Shown: in pieces, positions 20,315-29,389 of the stretch | Position numbering within the stretch: position 1 is the stretch's first letter | How the letters are laid out: each line of letters starts with the position of its first letter | Assembly: GCA_015068345.1 (NCBI GenBank) | Contig: SVKS01000009.1 | Location: 1 to 37,064 of the forward strand | From: Oscillospiraceae bacterium | Lineage (GTDB): Bacteria; Bacillota; Clostridia; Oscillospirales; QAMX01 | Length of the DNA: 37,064 bases | Reading direction: 5' to 3' | Notes under the pieces: generated by a model | Told to the model about the DNA's origin: nothing | Seen by the model: the letters and a program-made list of their open reading frames with translations, nothing else | Databases searched by the model: none | Program-made: the position numbers and the translations under genes

Positions 20315-20344
20315 TTGACAAACGTTTGTTTATTATGGTATGAT
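20315..20344 (+). promoter_or_regulatory. Promoter of the dinB operon with overlapping palindrome
   Basis: TTGACA (20315-20320), 18 nt, TATGAT (20339-20344); palindrome ACAAACGTTTGT at 20318-20329. Confidence 0.7.
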
Positions 20345-20384
20345 ATCACCAGAATCCAAACATTTGTTTTGCGTGGTGATTTAC

Positions 20385-21623
20385 TTGCAGCCTGTCATCC
20401 TGCATTCCGATTTGAACTCCTTTTATGCGTCGGTGGAATGCGCATTGCGTCCCGAGCTTCGGGACAAGCCTGTAGCCGTTTGCGGCTCCATTGAAGCCAG
20501 ACACGGTATCATCCTGGCCAAAAACCCTCTTGCGAAGTGTTATGGTATCAAAACCGGACTGGCTGTTTGGGAAGCGCGCAGACTATGCCCTGATCTGGTC
20601 ACCGTGGAAGCCCGGCACGAAATCTATCTGCGCTATGCCCGACGGGTTCGGTCGATTTACACCCGTTTCACCCCCTGGGTAGAACCATTCGGGTTGGACG
20701 AAGCCTGGCTGGACGTAACCGGAGAGGATGGCAAAACCATCGCCGACCGGATCCGCCGAACCATTTACGAAGAATGCGGCATCACCGCCTCCATTGGTGT
20801 CGCCGACAACAAAATCTACGCCAAGCTTGGGTCCGACTATAAAAAGCCGGATGCCACCACCGTATTTCTGGGGGAGGCCATTCCCAAGGTGGTGTACAAA
20901 TTGCCGGTTTCTGACCTGTTGTTTTGCGGCAACGCCGCCACCCGCCGTCTCCACAGCTATCGCATTGAAACCATCGGAGACCTTGCCAGAGCCGACCCGA
21001 TTTTTCTTCACTCCATTCTGGGAAAGACAGGGGTTACCCTGGGGCAATACGCAAAAGGCGTGGGATTGGGGCCGGTTCGCAAATTCGGTGATGAAGAATC
21101 CATTAAAAGTATTGGCCACAGCACCACCCTCCCCCGGGATATCACCACCGACGAGGATGCCCGGGCTGTCATCGCCCTGCTTTCCGATGCAGTGGGAACC
21201 CGTCTTCGTTCCCATCAATTGTGCGGTCGAACGGTCAGCCTGTACCTGCGATACAGCGACCTTTCCCACTTTGAACGGCAGACTACCCTGCCAACCCCCA
21301 CCAATCTCTCCCTGGAAATCCGGGATGCGGCCTTCCGTCTACTCTCTCCCATGGAAGTAGTCGTATCCCGGGGATTGGGGCTTCGCTCGGTGGGTGTACG
21401 TCTTTCGGAGTTGGTTCCGGAGAACGAGGAATACCAGCTCACCTTAACCGGTCAGCCCTACCTTCGGGAGAAGCGTATCACTCTGGATCGCACCATGGAC
21501 GATCTGCGGCGCCGGTTCGGCTACCTTTCCCTGCGACGGGCTTCCATGCTTCGGGATCCCAGCCTGACCGGACTTGATTTTTCCAAGGATGCGGCGTCTC
21601 CGCCGGATCCCCACCTGACTTAG
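20385..21623 (+). CDS. dinB: Y-family DNA polymerase (DinB/Pol IV-like)
   Basis: PVILHSDLNSFYASVECALRPELRDKPVAV, FGLDEAWLDVTG, ITASIGVADNKIYAKLGSDYKKPD. TTG start proposed because the track's ATG (20340) overlaps the -10 box. Confidence 0.9.
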   Translation: MQPVILHSDLNSFYASVECALRPELRDKPVAVCGSIEARHGIILAKNPLAKCYGIKTGLAVWEARRLCPDLVTVEARHEIYLRYARRVRSIYTRFTPWVEPFGLDEAWLDVTGEDGKTIADRIRRTIYEECGITASIGVADNKIYAKLGSDYKKPDATTVFLGEAIPKVVYKLPVSDLLFCGNAATRRLHSYRIETIGDLARADPIFLHSILGKTGVTLGQYAKGVGLGPVRKFGDEESIKSIGHSTTLPRDITTDEDARAVIALLSDAVGTRLRSHQLCGRTVSLYLRYSDLSHFERQTTLPTPTNLSLEIRDAAFRLLSPMEVVVSRGLGLRSVGVRLSELVPENEEYQLTLTGQPYLREKRITLDRTMDDLRRRFGYLSLRRASMLRDPSLTGLDFSKDAASPPDPHLT

Positions 21624-21632
21624 GAGGGTCAA

Positions 21633-21920
21633 ATGCTTAACGAATACGATTTGATTAAAACCTTCGTGGCCGTCACCGCCGCCTATGATCCGGACGGCAA
21701 TCTCCGTCCTCTGGCGATTCACTGGCGGGACGGAACCACCTTCACCGTGGACAAGGTAGTGGAGACACGTCCTGCCGCCAGTTTGAAGGTAGGCGGATGC
21801 GGAACATTATTTTCATGTCGGATCAGAAATAAGATCACCCACCTTTTCTTCGAAAACGGACGCTGGTTTGTGGAAGAAAAAGTACCCCGTATTGCTGAAA
21901 GGAAGGACCTGATTGTTTAA
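21633..21920 (+). CDS. Small (95 aa) conserved-looking protein of a dinB operon, DUF6504-like by eye
   Basis: RBS aggaggg, 10 nt after the dinB stop; PLAIHWRDGTTFTVDKVVETRPAASLKVGGCGTLFSCRIRNKITHLFFENGRWFVEE. Confidence 0.7.
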   Translation: MLNEYDLIKTFVAVTAAYDPDGNLRPLAIHWRDGTTFTVDKVVETRPAASLKVGGCGTLFSCRIRNKITHLFFENGRWFVEEKVPRIAERKDLIV

Positions 21921-22314
21921 TTCCTACCGCATGAAACAGGCCCGTCTGGCCCAGTCCATGACCCAAAAAGAACTTGGCCTTTTGGTTGGTCTGACCGCAT
22001 CGGGTGTTGGTATGTACGAGCAAAACCGACGTCTGCCCGACGCTGACACCACCACCAAAATCGCCTGGGCTCTGGGGGTCAGCCTGGATTGGTTGTGCGG
22101 CAACAGCGACGATGCCGTAAGCGACAATCAACCCGATTCACTGGAAGCTCTTTTGCAGGATTGCTGCCTTCGCATTCTGGACCAGCAGCGGCCCTTAACC
22201 TATCGAGGACTCCTGTTGAGCATGGATCATCGTATGATGGCCGCCGCCTTAATTCACAATAATCTTTTCCGCCATCTGCAAAGACAACTCCCGCAAAAGA
22301 CAGACCGGGCATGA
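21913..22314 (+). CDS. XRE-family HTH transcriptional regulator
   Basis: MKQARLAQSMTQKELGLLVGLTASGVGMYEQNRRLPDADTTTKIAWALGVSLDWLCGN; TTG start overlapping the upstream stop, RBS aaggaagg. Confidence 0.85.
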   Translation: MFNSYRMKQARLAQSMTQKELGLLVGLTASGVGMYEQNRRLPDADTTTKIAWALGVSLDWLCGNSDDAVSDNQPDSLEALLQDCCLRILDQQRPLTYRGLLLSMDHRMMAAALIHNNLFRHLQRQLPQKTDRA

Positions 22315-22371
22315 TATTGCCAATCTGTACATATATTGGAGGGAAGTTTTGAAAACGGCGGTGATGGACCC

Positions 22372-24846
22372 ATGGCAAAATCTTACCCTTCCCGGGAGGA
22401 ATTACTGAAAGCCCACCACAGCAGTCAATCAAATGGGCTTTCGGTTTCGGAAGCTCGGCGGCGGCTGATGATGGGCAAAAATACATTGGAACAGGTCAAG
22501 AAAAAATCCTTACTGCTTCTATTTTTCAGTCAGTTTTCCGATTTTATGGTGCTCATTTTAATGGGTGCGGCGGTCATCTCCTTCCTTTTAGCATTGTTTG
22601 GATCGGGCGATTACGTGGACCCCGTTATGATCCTGATCATTGTAATATTCAACGCTCTCATCGGTACCATTCAGGAACGTCGGGCAGAGGCTGCCCTGGA
22701 AGCTTTGAAAAGGCTTCGGGCTCCCCGATCCACCGTCATACGGGGAGGGCGATCCCTTTCCGTTTATACCGAAGATCTGGTTCCCGGGGACGTGGTACGC
22801 CTGTCCACCGGCGATATTGTCCCCGCAGACGGAATCCTTTTGGATGGTACCGGTTTGCAAACCGACGAATCCCTCCTGACCGGAGAAAGCCGCCCGGTGG
22901 AGAAAAAGCCGGTTTCCGGGGAGGAATACTTGCTTTTTTCCGCCACGGCTATCCTGGCAGGCCATGGGACCATGCTGGTGACCGCCACCGGCATGCACAC
23001 CGAAGTCGGTAAAATTGCCGGCATGCTGAAAGAAAATACCGCTCCCGAAACGCCCCTGCAGCAAAAACTTGCACGGGTCAGTCTGTTTCTGGGAATCGGG
23101 GCAATTTTCGTATGCATTGCCGTTTTCCTTCTAGGGCTTTATCGTTCTCTGCCGCCCGGAGAAATTTTTATTACCTCGGTATCCCTGGCAGTGGCCGCCA
23201 TTCCGGAGGGTCTTCCTGCCATTGTAACCGTTATGCTGGCCCTTGGTGTTCGGCGCATGGCCGCCAAGCACAGCATCGTCCGCCGCCTGCCTGCAGTGGA
23301 AACCTTGGGTTCGGTGGATGTGATCTGTACCGACAAAACCGGCACCCTGACGCAAAACAATATGCGGGTGGTAAAGCTTTTCGGGGACGAACTTCCCCTT
23401 CTGTCAGCCGCCCTTTTGGCATCCAACCAAACCGATCAAACCGAACGGGCCATTTTTGCCCGAGCAGCAGACTACAAACTTTCCCTCCCTGATCTGCAGG
23501 AGATCTATCCCCGGATATCAGAAATCCCCTTTTCTTCCGACCGCAAACGCATGACGGTTGTGGTTCGCCACTCCAGTGGTTATCGTGTCATTATGAAGGG
23601 TGGTGCCGAAGTGGTTCTGTCACACACCCCCTCCCCTGCCATGCAATCCGAAGCCGCATCCCTGGCAAAACAAGGGCTTCGTGTATTGGCTGTGGCCGCC
23701 TACGACACCACTGTTCTACCCCAGGATCCTGAGTCCGGTCCCTTCCGGCCGCTGGGTCTTATCAGCATTCAGGATCCCCTGCGTCCCGAGGCCAGGGATG
23801 CAGTTTTGACCTGCCGGGCAGCCGGAATCCACACCGTCATGATCACCGGGGACCACCGGGACACCGCCTCCGCCATCGCTCGGGATGCAGGAATTCTTCA
23901 ACCCGGGGATATCATCATGACCGGTAAGGAATTGGATCAACTTTCGGAGGAATCTTTGCTTACCTCCCTGCCCAAAATCACGGTTTTTGCCAGGGTAACC
24001 CCTTCTCACAAGCTTCGGATCGTCAAAGCCTTCCGCTCCCTGGGCAAGGTGGTCTGTATGACCGGGGATGGGGTCAACGATGCCCCCGCCCTGAAGGCCG
24101 CCGATATCGGTCTGGCTATGGGTGCCGGCGGCACCGAAGTAGCCCGGGAAGCTTCCGACATGGTTCTGACCGATTCCAACTTTTCCACCATCGTGGATGC
24201 GGTGCGGGAAGGGCGGGGCATTTTCCAAAACATTCGTCGGGCTCTGCACTTTCTGCTTTCCTCCAATATTGGGGAGATTCTGACCATTTTCGGAGCCCTT
24301 CTGCTTTCGGCACCGCCTCCCCTGTCTCCCATTCAGCTTTTGTGGATCAATCTGGTCACCGACTCTCTGCCCGCCCTGGCTTTGGGTTTTGAACCGCCTG
24401 ACCGTCATATCATGGAAGAGGGACCGGTGAAAAAGAATGCTCTCTTCGGAGGAGGACTCCCCTTCCAAATTGTTACGGAAGGAATCATGATCGGCCTTCT
24501 CTCACTTTCCGCCTACTTCCTTGGCTGTTTGCATTTTGGCGGAAAGGCCGCCGGAATGACCCTTTGTTTTGGCACCCTGAGTCTTTCCCAGCTGATCCAC
24601 GCCTTCAATATGCGCAGCGACCGTTCCCTCTTCTCCCTTTCTCCCCTATCCAATCGCAAGCTTCTTTTTGCTTTTGCTCTTTCCGTCCTTCTGCAACTGG
24701 GCGTTATGCTGATTCCCGGCCTGCAGAACTTGTTTGCGGTGGTTCCTCTTCCCGTTTCCGGTTGGGGTATTTTACTTCTTTTCGCTCTCTTTCCCCTGGT
24801 TTTCGGGGAGCTTTACAAACTCATCATGCGTCCCGGGCGCCCATGA
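22372..24846 (+). CDS. P-type cation ATPase, Ca2+-transporting (SERCA/PMCA-like)
   Basis: ICTDKTGTLTQNN, AAIPEGLPAIVTVMLALG, SSNIGEILTIFGALLL, LLWINLVTDSLPALALGFEPPD, MTGDGVNDAPALKAADIGLAMG. Confidence 0.92.
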   Translation: MAKSYPSREELLKAHHSSQSNGLSVSEARRRLMMGKNTLEQVKKKSLLLLFFSQFSDFMVLILMGAAVISFLLALFGSGDYVDPVMILIIVIFNALIGTIQERRAEAALEALKRLRAPRSTVIRGGRSLSVYTEDLVPGDVVRLSTGDIVPADGILLDGTGLQTDESLLTGESRPVEKKPVSGEEYLLFSATAILAGHGTMLVTATGMHTEVGKIAGMLKENTAPETPLQQKLARVSLFLGIGAIFVCIAVFLLGLYRSLPPGEIFITSVSLAVAAIPEGLPAIVTVMLALGVRRMAAKHSIVRRLPAVETLGSVDVICTDKTGTLTQNNMRVVKLFGDELPLLSAALLASNQTDQTERAIFARAADYKLSLPDLQEIYPRISEIPFSSDRKRMTVVVRHSSGYRVIMKGGAEVVLSHTPSPAMQSEAASLAKQGLRVLAVAAYDTTVLPQDPESGPFRPLGLISIQDPLRPEARDAVLTCRAAGIHTVMITGDHRDTASAIARDAGILQPGDIIMTGKELDQLSEESLLTSLPKITVFARVTPSHKLRIVKAFRSLGKVVCMTGDGVNDAPALKAADIGLAMGAGGTEVAREASDMVLTDSNFSTIVDAVREGRGIFQNIRRALHFLLSSNIGEILTIFGALLLSAPPPLSPIQLLWINLVTDSLPALALGFEPPDRHIMEEGPVKKNALFGGGLPFQIVTEGIMIGLLSLSAYFLGCLHFGGKAAGMTLCFGTLSLSQLIHAFNMRSDRSLFSLSPLSNRKLLFAFALSVLLQLGVMLIPGLQNLFAVVPLPVSGWGILLLFALFPLVFGELYKLIMRPGRP

Positions 24847-26146
24847 AATAGGCCATAGCGGGTTTATTCACCTCATAAATAGCCGGAAAATCACCCAGTG
24901 GCAGAGGATTTTGCCCCATTCCCGCTTCCATGGTATAGCCCGGTCGATTCCAGGTTTGAATAAACCAATCCTTGTATCCTGCGTTAGCGCTGACAGCGGG
25001 AGTTTCCTCCAATGGATAACCGGTGATGGAGGAAAGGCCCTCCCCAATCCGACGGGCCCCCTCCGGTTCCCGATCTCCGAACTGCCAATAGATCACGTTC
25101 CCCTGGGTATGATAGGCCATAACCCGGGCAAAATCTTCCCGTCGGGTCAGTTCGGCAAGACTTCTTGCTTCCGGAGCCTCCAATGGCGAGAAGCCCACGA
25201 AATCCCGGGGCGCCGGAGAACGAAATCCCTGGTTATATTTGATGGCTCTTGCCCGTTCCCATCCGGCCGGAAACTGCAGGTTCAGGTCGATCCCCTGAAT
25301 GTTGGCCTTCCATCCATTTGGGAAAGGTATCCCTGGGTAGGATACTGCGATACGGCGTGCCATCAGGAATCCACGTCCTTCCCGCAGGGCACCGGTCACC
25401 AAATCCACCCCATCCGGATTCTGCAAAGGTGTCACCACCAGCCGACATTCCCGATAGAGTTCCCTTGCCCGCACACCGGCAAATTCCCCGTCACAAGCCA
25501 GTGCCGTTGCATACTCCTCCAGGTATTTCAGTACCAAAAGGGAGGTAATCCATTCGTTAGCGTGGATAGCCGCCCCAATATGTACCTTTCTCTTTCCGAT
25601 GCCCAGTGAAAGGGTATAGAGTGGTTTGCCTTGGACGCTCTTTCCGTATTCCCCCTTTTCAAGGAAGGGATACCGGGCCGCAAGTCCGCAGGCGATAGTG
25701 CTGACGAACCAGGAGCTTACCGGCACCCGCTCATCCACCAAAGGGAATTCCAGGGGTATCACCAATTCCCCACCCACCGGCAGGTTTTCCTCATTGTACG
25801 CCGGGTTTGCGGTTTGAATGGCTTCCACCCTGGTGCCATACTCCTCCGCCAGGGCTCCATATGTGTCCCCCGATTCGATCCTCTTCACAACAAAGCCCAT
25901 TAGCCAGGGCGCCAGCCTTCCCCAACTTTCGGTTCCGGCGATTCCATCAGCCCCAATCCCTTCCGCCCGTTGAAATGCCAGCAAGGCTTCACGAGTTTGG
26001 TTCCCAAATATGCCATCCAAAGCTCCCTGATAATACCCCGCCCGGGAAAGCCCCAGTTGTAAGAGTGACACATCGGACCCTCGGGATCCGAATCGAATGG
26101 TTTCCGGCATAGCATTCATCCTTTCTTCCATGTTCCTTCCCTTCAT
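24824..26146 (-). CDS. M14-family peptidoglycan peptidase with PG-binding and LysM domains (gamma-D-glutamyl-meso-diaminopimelate peptidase type)
   Basis: GSRGSDVSLLQLGLSRAGYYQGALDGIFGNQTREALLAFQ; LysM-like YGALAEEYGTRVEAIQTANP; IGAAIHANEWITSLLVLKYLEEY; GIDLNLQFPAGWE; TMEAGMGQNPLP. Confidence 0.88.
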   Translation of the reverse strand: MKGRNMEERMNAMPETIRFGSRGSDVSLLQLGLSRAGYYQGALDGIFGNQTREALLAFQRAEGIGADGIAGTESWGRLAPWLMGFVVKRIESGDTYGALAEEYGTRVEAIQTANPAYNEENLPVGGELVIPLEFPLVDERVPVSSWFVSTIACGLAARYPFLEKGEYGKSVQGKPLYTLSLGIGKRKVHIGAAIHANEWITSLLVLKYLEEYATALACDGEFAGVRARELYRECRLVVTPLQNPDGVDLVTGALREGRGFLMARRIAVSYPGIPFPNGWKANIQGIDLNLQFPAGWERARAIKYNQGFRSPAPRDFVGFSPLEAPEARSLAELTRREDFARVMAYHTQGNVIYWQFGDREPEGARRIGEGLSSITGYPLEETPAVSANAGYKDWFIQTWNRPGYTMEAGMGQNPLPLGDFPAIYEVNKPAMAYFMGARDA

Positions 26147-26175
26147 CCTATGCCGAAGTCCTTCAAAGGGTGCAG

Positions 26176-26204
26176 AAAAGGCCCGCCTTACCGGCGGGCC
26201 TTTT
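26176..26204. terminator. Intrinsic terminator (3' of the VOC gene, minus strand; near-symmetric)
   Basis: aaaaggcccgcc-ttacc-ggcgggcctttt. Confidence 0.85.
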
Positions 26205-26219
26205 CATACGTTCGGTTAT

Positions 26220-26594
26220 TTACTTTCTTGGCGGAAGCACTTCCATCCAGTAATCATCGGGGTCATTGATGAAATAGATGCCCATGGACTCATTTTCAAA
26301 GCAAACACAACCCATTTCCTTGTGTTTTTTCAGAGCCGCATCGAAATCGTCCACGGTAAAGGCCAGGTGGAATTCATTATCCCCCAGGTCGTAGTGGTCC
26401 TTTTCCCAATCCCGAAGCCAGGTCAACTCCAGGCAATGCTTGCTTTCCCCATCTCCCAGGTAGACGATGTGGAAGCTGCCGTCTTCGGCAACGATGTCCC
26501 GTACCGGTTCCAGGCCCAGGGCTTCCTTATAGAAAGCCAGGGATTTTTCCAGGTTGGTGACGTTGATATTATTATGATCAAAACGGAATACCAT
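26220..26594 (-). CDS. VOC/glyoxalase-family protein
   Basis: FDHNNINVTNLEKSLAFYKEALGLEPVRD, FHLAFTVDDFDAALKKHKEMG, IYFINDPDDYWMEVL. Confidence 0.88.
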   Translation of the reverse strand: MVFRFDHNNINVTNLEKSLAFYKEALGLEPVRDIVAEDGSFHIVYLGDGESKHCLELTWLRDWEKDHYDLGDNEFHLAFTVDDFDAALKKHKEMGCVCFENESMGIYFINDPDDYWMEVLPPRK

Positions 26595-26610
26595 ATTTCT
26601 TCTCCTTTTC

Positions 26611-27312
26611 TTATTTCACAAGAGCAGCCACATCAAAGGGCTGGTTGTATGTCATTTGGTAGTAGGCAATACCACTGCCTTCCAGGGCTTTGCGGAAATC
26701 CTCCGGATCGGCGGTATTTTCGGCAAACATACCGTAGTGATTGGGAATGGCAAGCTTAGCCCCCACCTTGGCGGAAAGGCAAGCGGCTTCGTTGTGATTC
26801 ATGTTGCCCCAACGGCCATTGATACAACATTCGATCACATCCACCTTCACGCCGTCTCCCAGTTTTTCGCTCCATAGGCTATCCCCGGTGAAGTAAACCG
26901 AGACGCCGTCACAGGTGATAACCACCCCAAGGCTTCCCTCGGTATGGTCAGCCCAAACGGTTTTCAGTTCAAACCCGCCGGCAGTAACGGTTTCCCCTTC
27001 ACCTAACAGGGTGATAGCTTCCTCGGCAACGCCGCATTCCAGAAGAATCTTCTTGCAAACCGGAGGTACCAGGAATTTAACGCCCTCCTTTGGCATTTCT
27101 TTGACGGTGATGGTGTCCAGGTGATCGATATGCTCGTGGGTCAGGAAAATGTAGTCGGGATGGAAATCCTTGGGCTCGATGGCAGGAGGTACCAGCCGCT
27201 TCAGCCCGTCGGCGATTTCCACCAGGTTAGAAAGATAGGGATCGATAGCAAGCTTTACTTTCCCATCGGAAAGCAAAAAGCCGCCCTGCCCGATCCATTG
27301 AATCTGAAACAT
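26611..27312 (-). CDS. MBL-fold metallo-hydrolase (UlaG-like)
   Basis: LAIDPYLSN, DYIFLTHEHIDHLDTITV (HxHxDH), VYFTGDSLW, AIPNHYGMF. Confidence 0.85.
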   Translation of the reverse strand: MFQIQWIGQGGFLLSDGKVKLAIDPYLSNLVEIADGLKRLVPPAIEPKDFHPDYIFLTHEHIDHLDTITVKEMPKEGVKFLVPPVCKKILLECGVAEEAITLLGEGETVTAGGFELKTVWADHTEGSLGVVITCDGVSVYFTGDSLWSEKLGDGVKVDVIECCINGRWGNMNHNEAACLSAKVGAKLAIPNHYGMFAENTADPEDFRKALEGSGIAYYQMTYNQPFDVAALVK

Positions 27313-27341
27313 ACGAATTCTCCTCTCTTGGTATTGGTACC

Positions 27342-27370
27342 ATTATAACGGAATTTAGCTGGGATTGCAA
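27342..27370 (-). promoter_or_regulatory. SigA-type promoter of the MBL-VOC operon
   Basis: Minus strand TTGCAA, 17 nt, TATAAT. Confidence 0.65.
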
Positions 27371-27371
27371 G

Positions 27372-28544
27372 TCACTTTGTGGTATATTCTTTTGCCGGAT
27401 GCTTTTTCAAGGCTTCCTCATTGATATCCACACCAAATCCCGGACGATCCGGCACTATGATCTGCCCATTTTGAAACTCGATTGGATAGGTCAGCATTTC
27501 ATCCCGCCAGGGTACATCGTCATAATCAAACTCCATCAGATAGAAATTTGGTGTGTTTGCGCAAAGATGGGTGCAAACAAAGGTTGTCAGCGGGCTGTGG
27601 CAGTTGTGGGGCGCAAACATGATATCATATTGCTTGGCTAGTTGAACAATCCGACGGGTCTCGGTGATCCCATTCCACGCCACATCCGGCATGACAATAT
27701 CCATGGCATAACGTTCAAAAAACGGCTTGTATTGTCCCGCACCAAACAGGCTTTCCCCAATACATACCGGGGTCGAGGACGCATTTCGCACCTCCTTCAA
27801 CGCATCCGGATTGGTCGTTTCGCATTCCAACCACATGGGGCCATAATCGGCAATCACCGAAGCCAATTTCTTTGCGGCGCCCAGCTTATAGCTAAAAGTA
27901 ACATCCAGCGCAATTCCGATATCGGGCCCCAACCCCTGTCGGATGGTTTGGTAAAGCTCACGATATCCCCGAAGCAGCATCCCTTCGTTTTTGTAGGGAA
28001 ACACAGGGTCAATGGAAGGAATGTCATACCCTAACGCCTTCAAGACTTCTGTATTCGTCTTCACACCGGCAAAACCAAAGTTTTTTGCCTCTTCGCACAT
28101 TTCCAGGATCTGCTCCTTGTTTGTGAGAGGCTTTTTCCCAACCACCTCCGGGAAGCGGACACGGCTCCATCCAAAATGGGTCCAATATAAAGGAATCGTA
28201 TCCCGAAATTTTCCGCCCAAAAGCTGCCAAACCGGAGCATTCCAGTATTTACCACGAATATCCCAACATGCAATATCAATGCCTGCCATGGCTTTGTGTG
28301 CCACGCCGCTTAGATGACGCATATTCCGGGACGCCAATTTTTCCCATATATAGTCGGTATTCAGGGGATCCTCCCCCACCACATAGGGCTCCAGAGCCTC
28401 AATCATAGCAGCTACCGGCTTCGCGCCGCCCCAATCGGTGCAATCCCCCCACCCTATCAATCCATTATCGGTTTCCACCCGCACAAAGGTCCAGGGACGG
28501 AATCCTCCATCGGCTAAAAAGGTTTTCACAGATTTTATTTTCAT
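27372..28544 (-). CDS. Mandelate racemase/muconate lactonizing enzyme family (enolase superfamily) sugar-acid dehydratase candidate
   Basis: GIDIACWDIRGKYWNAPVWQLLGG, candidate ligands ALDVTF / LECETT / IGESLFG, APHNCHSPLTTFV; RBS ggagg. Confidence 0.86.
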   Translation of the reverse strand: MKIKSVKTFLADGGFRPWTFVRVETDNGLIGWGDCTDWGGAKPVAAMIEALEPYVVGEDPLNTDYIWEKLASRNMRHLSGVAHKAMAGIDIACWDIRGKYWNAPVWQLLGGKFRDTIPLYWTHFGWSRVRFPEVVGKKPLTNKEQILEMCEEAKNFGFAGVKTNTEVLKALGYDIPSIDPVFPYKNEGMLLRGYRELYQTIRQGLGPDIGIALDVTFSYKLGAAKKLASVIADYGPMWLECETTNPDALKEVRNASSTPVCIGESLFGAGQYKPFFERYAMDIVMPDVAWNGITETRRIVQLAKQYDIMFAPHNCHSPLTTFVCTHLCANTPNFYLMEFDYDDVPWRDEMLTYPIEFQNGQIIVPDRPGFGVDINEEALKKHPAKEYTTK

Positions 28545-28555
28545 TACTTCCTCCG

Positions 28556-29317
28556 TTACACATCAAACTGATAATCCGGATCTCGTTGACAACTTGCTCC
28601 GCCATCCATCGTTAAGACCGATCCAGTAAAAAAGTCCCCCTTCTGAGATGCCAGATACAAAACCAATTCGCCAACCTGCTCGACCGTTGCCCATTTCCCC
28701 AGGGGAATATTCCTTTTGGAGCTTTCCCGATGGGGTTCCAGGCGTGGAGAAGAATCCACCCATCCCGGTGCAATGGCATTTACGCGGATTCCATATGGTG
28801 CGAGTTCCATGGCTTCATTTTTCGCAAGCTGGGCAATGGCGCTTTTAACCGGTCCGTAAACCGACATATGCGGCTGAATGTATTCCCGCAGATTGGAAGA
28901 CAGAAGAACAATACTTCCTTCTATCCCCATGCGAATCATGCGTTTCGCAGCCTCCTGCGTGCAAAAAAACGAACCCTTCAGATTGATGTTCACCACCCGC
29001 TCAAAGGTTTCTTCACTCATTTCCAAAAAAGGGGCACCCTCGGTAATCCCTGCATTGTTACAAAACAGATCCAACCGATCAAATTTTGCGTCAAATTCAC
29101 GGAACATCTCTTGAAACGCTCCAGGATGCAAGAAATCGGCCTTCACCACATAAGCCCGGATTCCGTAGGAGGCAATCAACTCATCCCGTAGTTTTTCTGC
29201 AGGCGCAAGATTGGTCGCCGTATGGATCATCAGATCATACCCTTCCCTTGCCAATACCCGGCAAATTCCCATACCGATACCTTCCCCGGCACCGGTAACC
29301 ATGGCAACTTTTTTCAT
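28556..29317 (-). CDS. SDR-family oxidoreductase
   Basis: VAMVTGAGEGIGMGICRVLA, FCNNAGITEGAPF, YGPVKSAIAQLAKNEAMELAPYGIRVNAIAPGWV. Confidence 0.9.
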   Translation of the reverse strand: MKKVAMVTGAGEGIGMGICRVLAREGYDLMIHTATNLAPAEKLRDELIASYGIRAYVVKADFLHPGAFQEMFREFDAKFDRLDLFCNNAGITEGAPFLEMSEETFERVVNINLKGSFFCTQEAAKRMIRMGIEGSIVLLSSNLREYIQPHMSVYGPVKSAIAQLAKNEAMELAPYGIRVNAIAPGWVDSSPRLEPHRESSKRNIPLGKWATVEQVGELVLYLASQKGDFFTGSVLTMDGGASCQRDPDYQFDV

Positions 29318-29343
29318 TTCTTCTCTCCCTTCTCCATTTTGAA

Positions 29344-29375
29344 AAAGCGAGATGCCAATAATGGCATCTCGCTTT
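29344..29375 (-). terminator. Intrinsic terminator between the manD-like gene and the SDR
   Basis: 14-bp perfect stem aaagcgagatgcca/tggcatctcgcttt with minus-strand T-run. Confidence 0.75.
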
Positions 29376-29389
29376 GAATGCGTATGAAA

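Noticed and set aside
20318-20331. Canonical LexA/SOS box at dinB
   Set aside because: The site ACAAACGTTTGT does not fit GAAC-N4-GTTC; retained only as an unassigned operator candidate.
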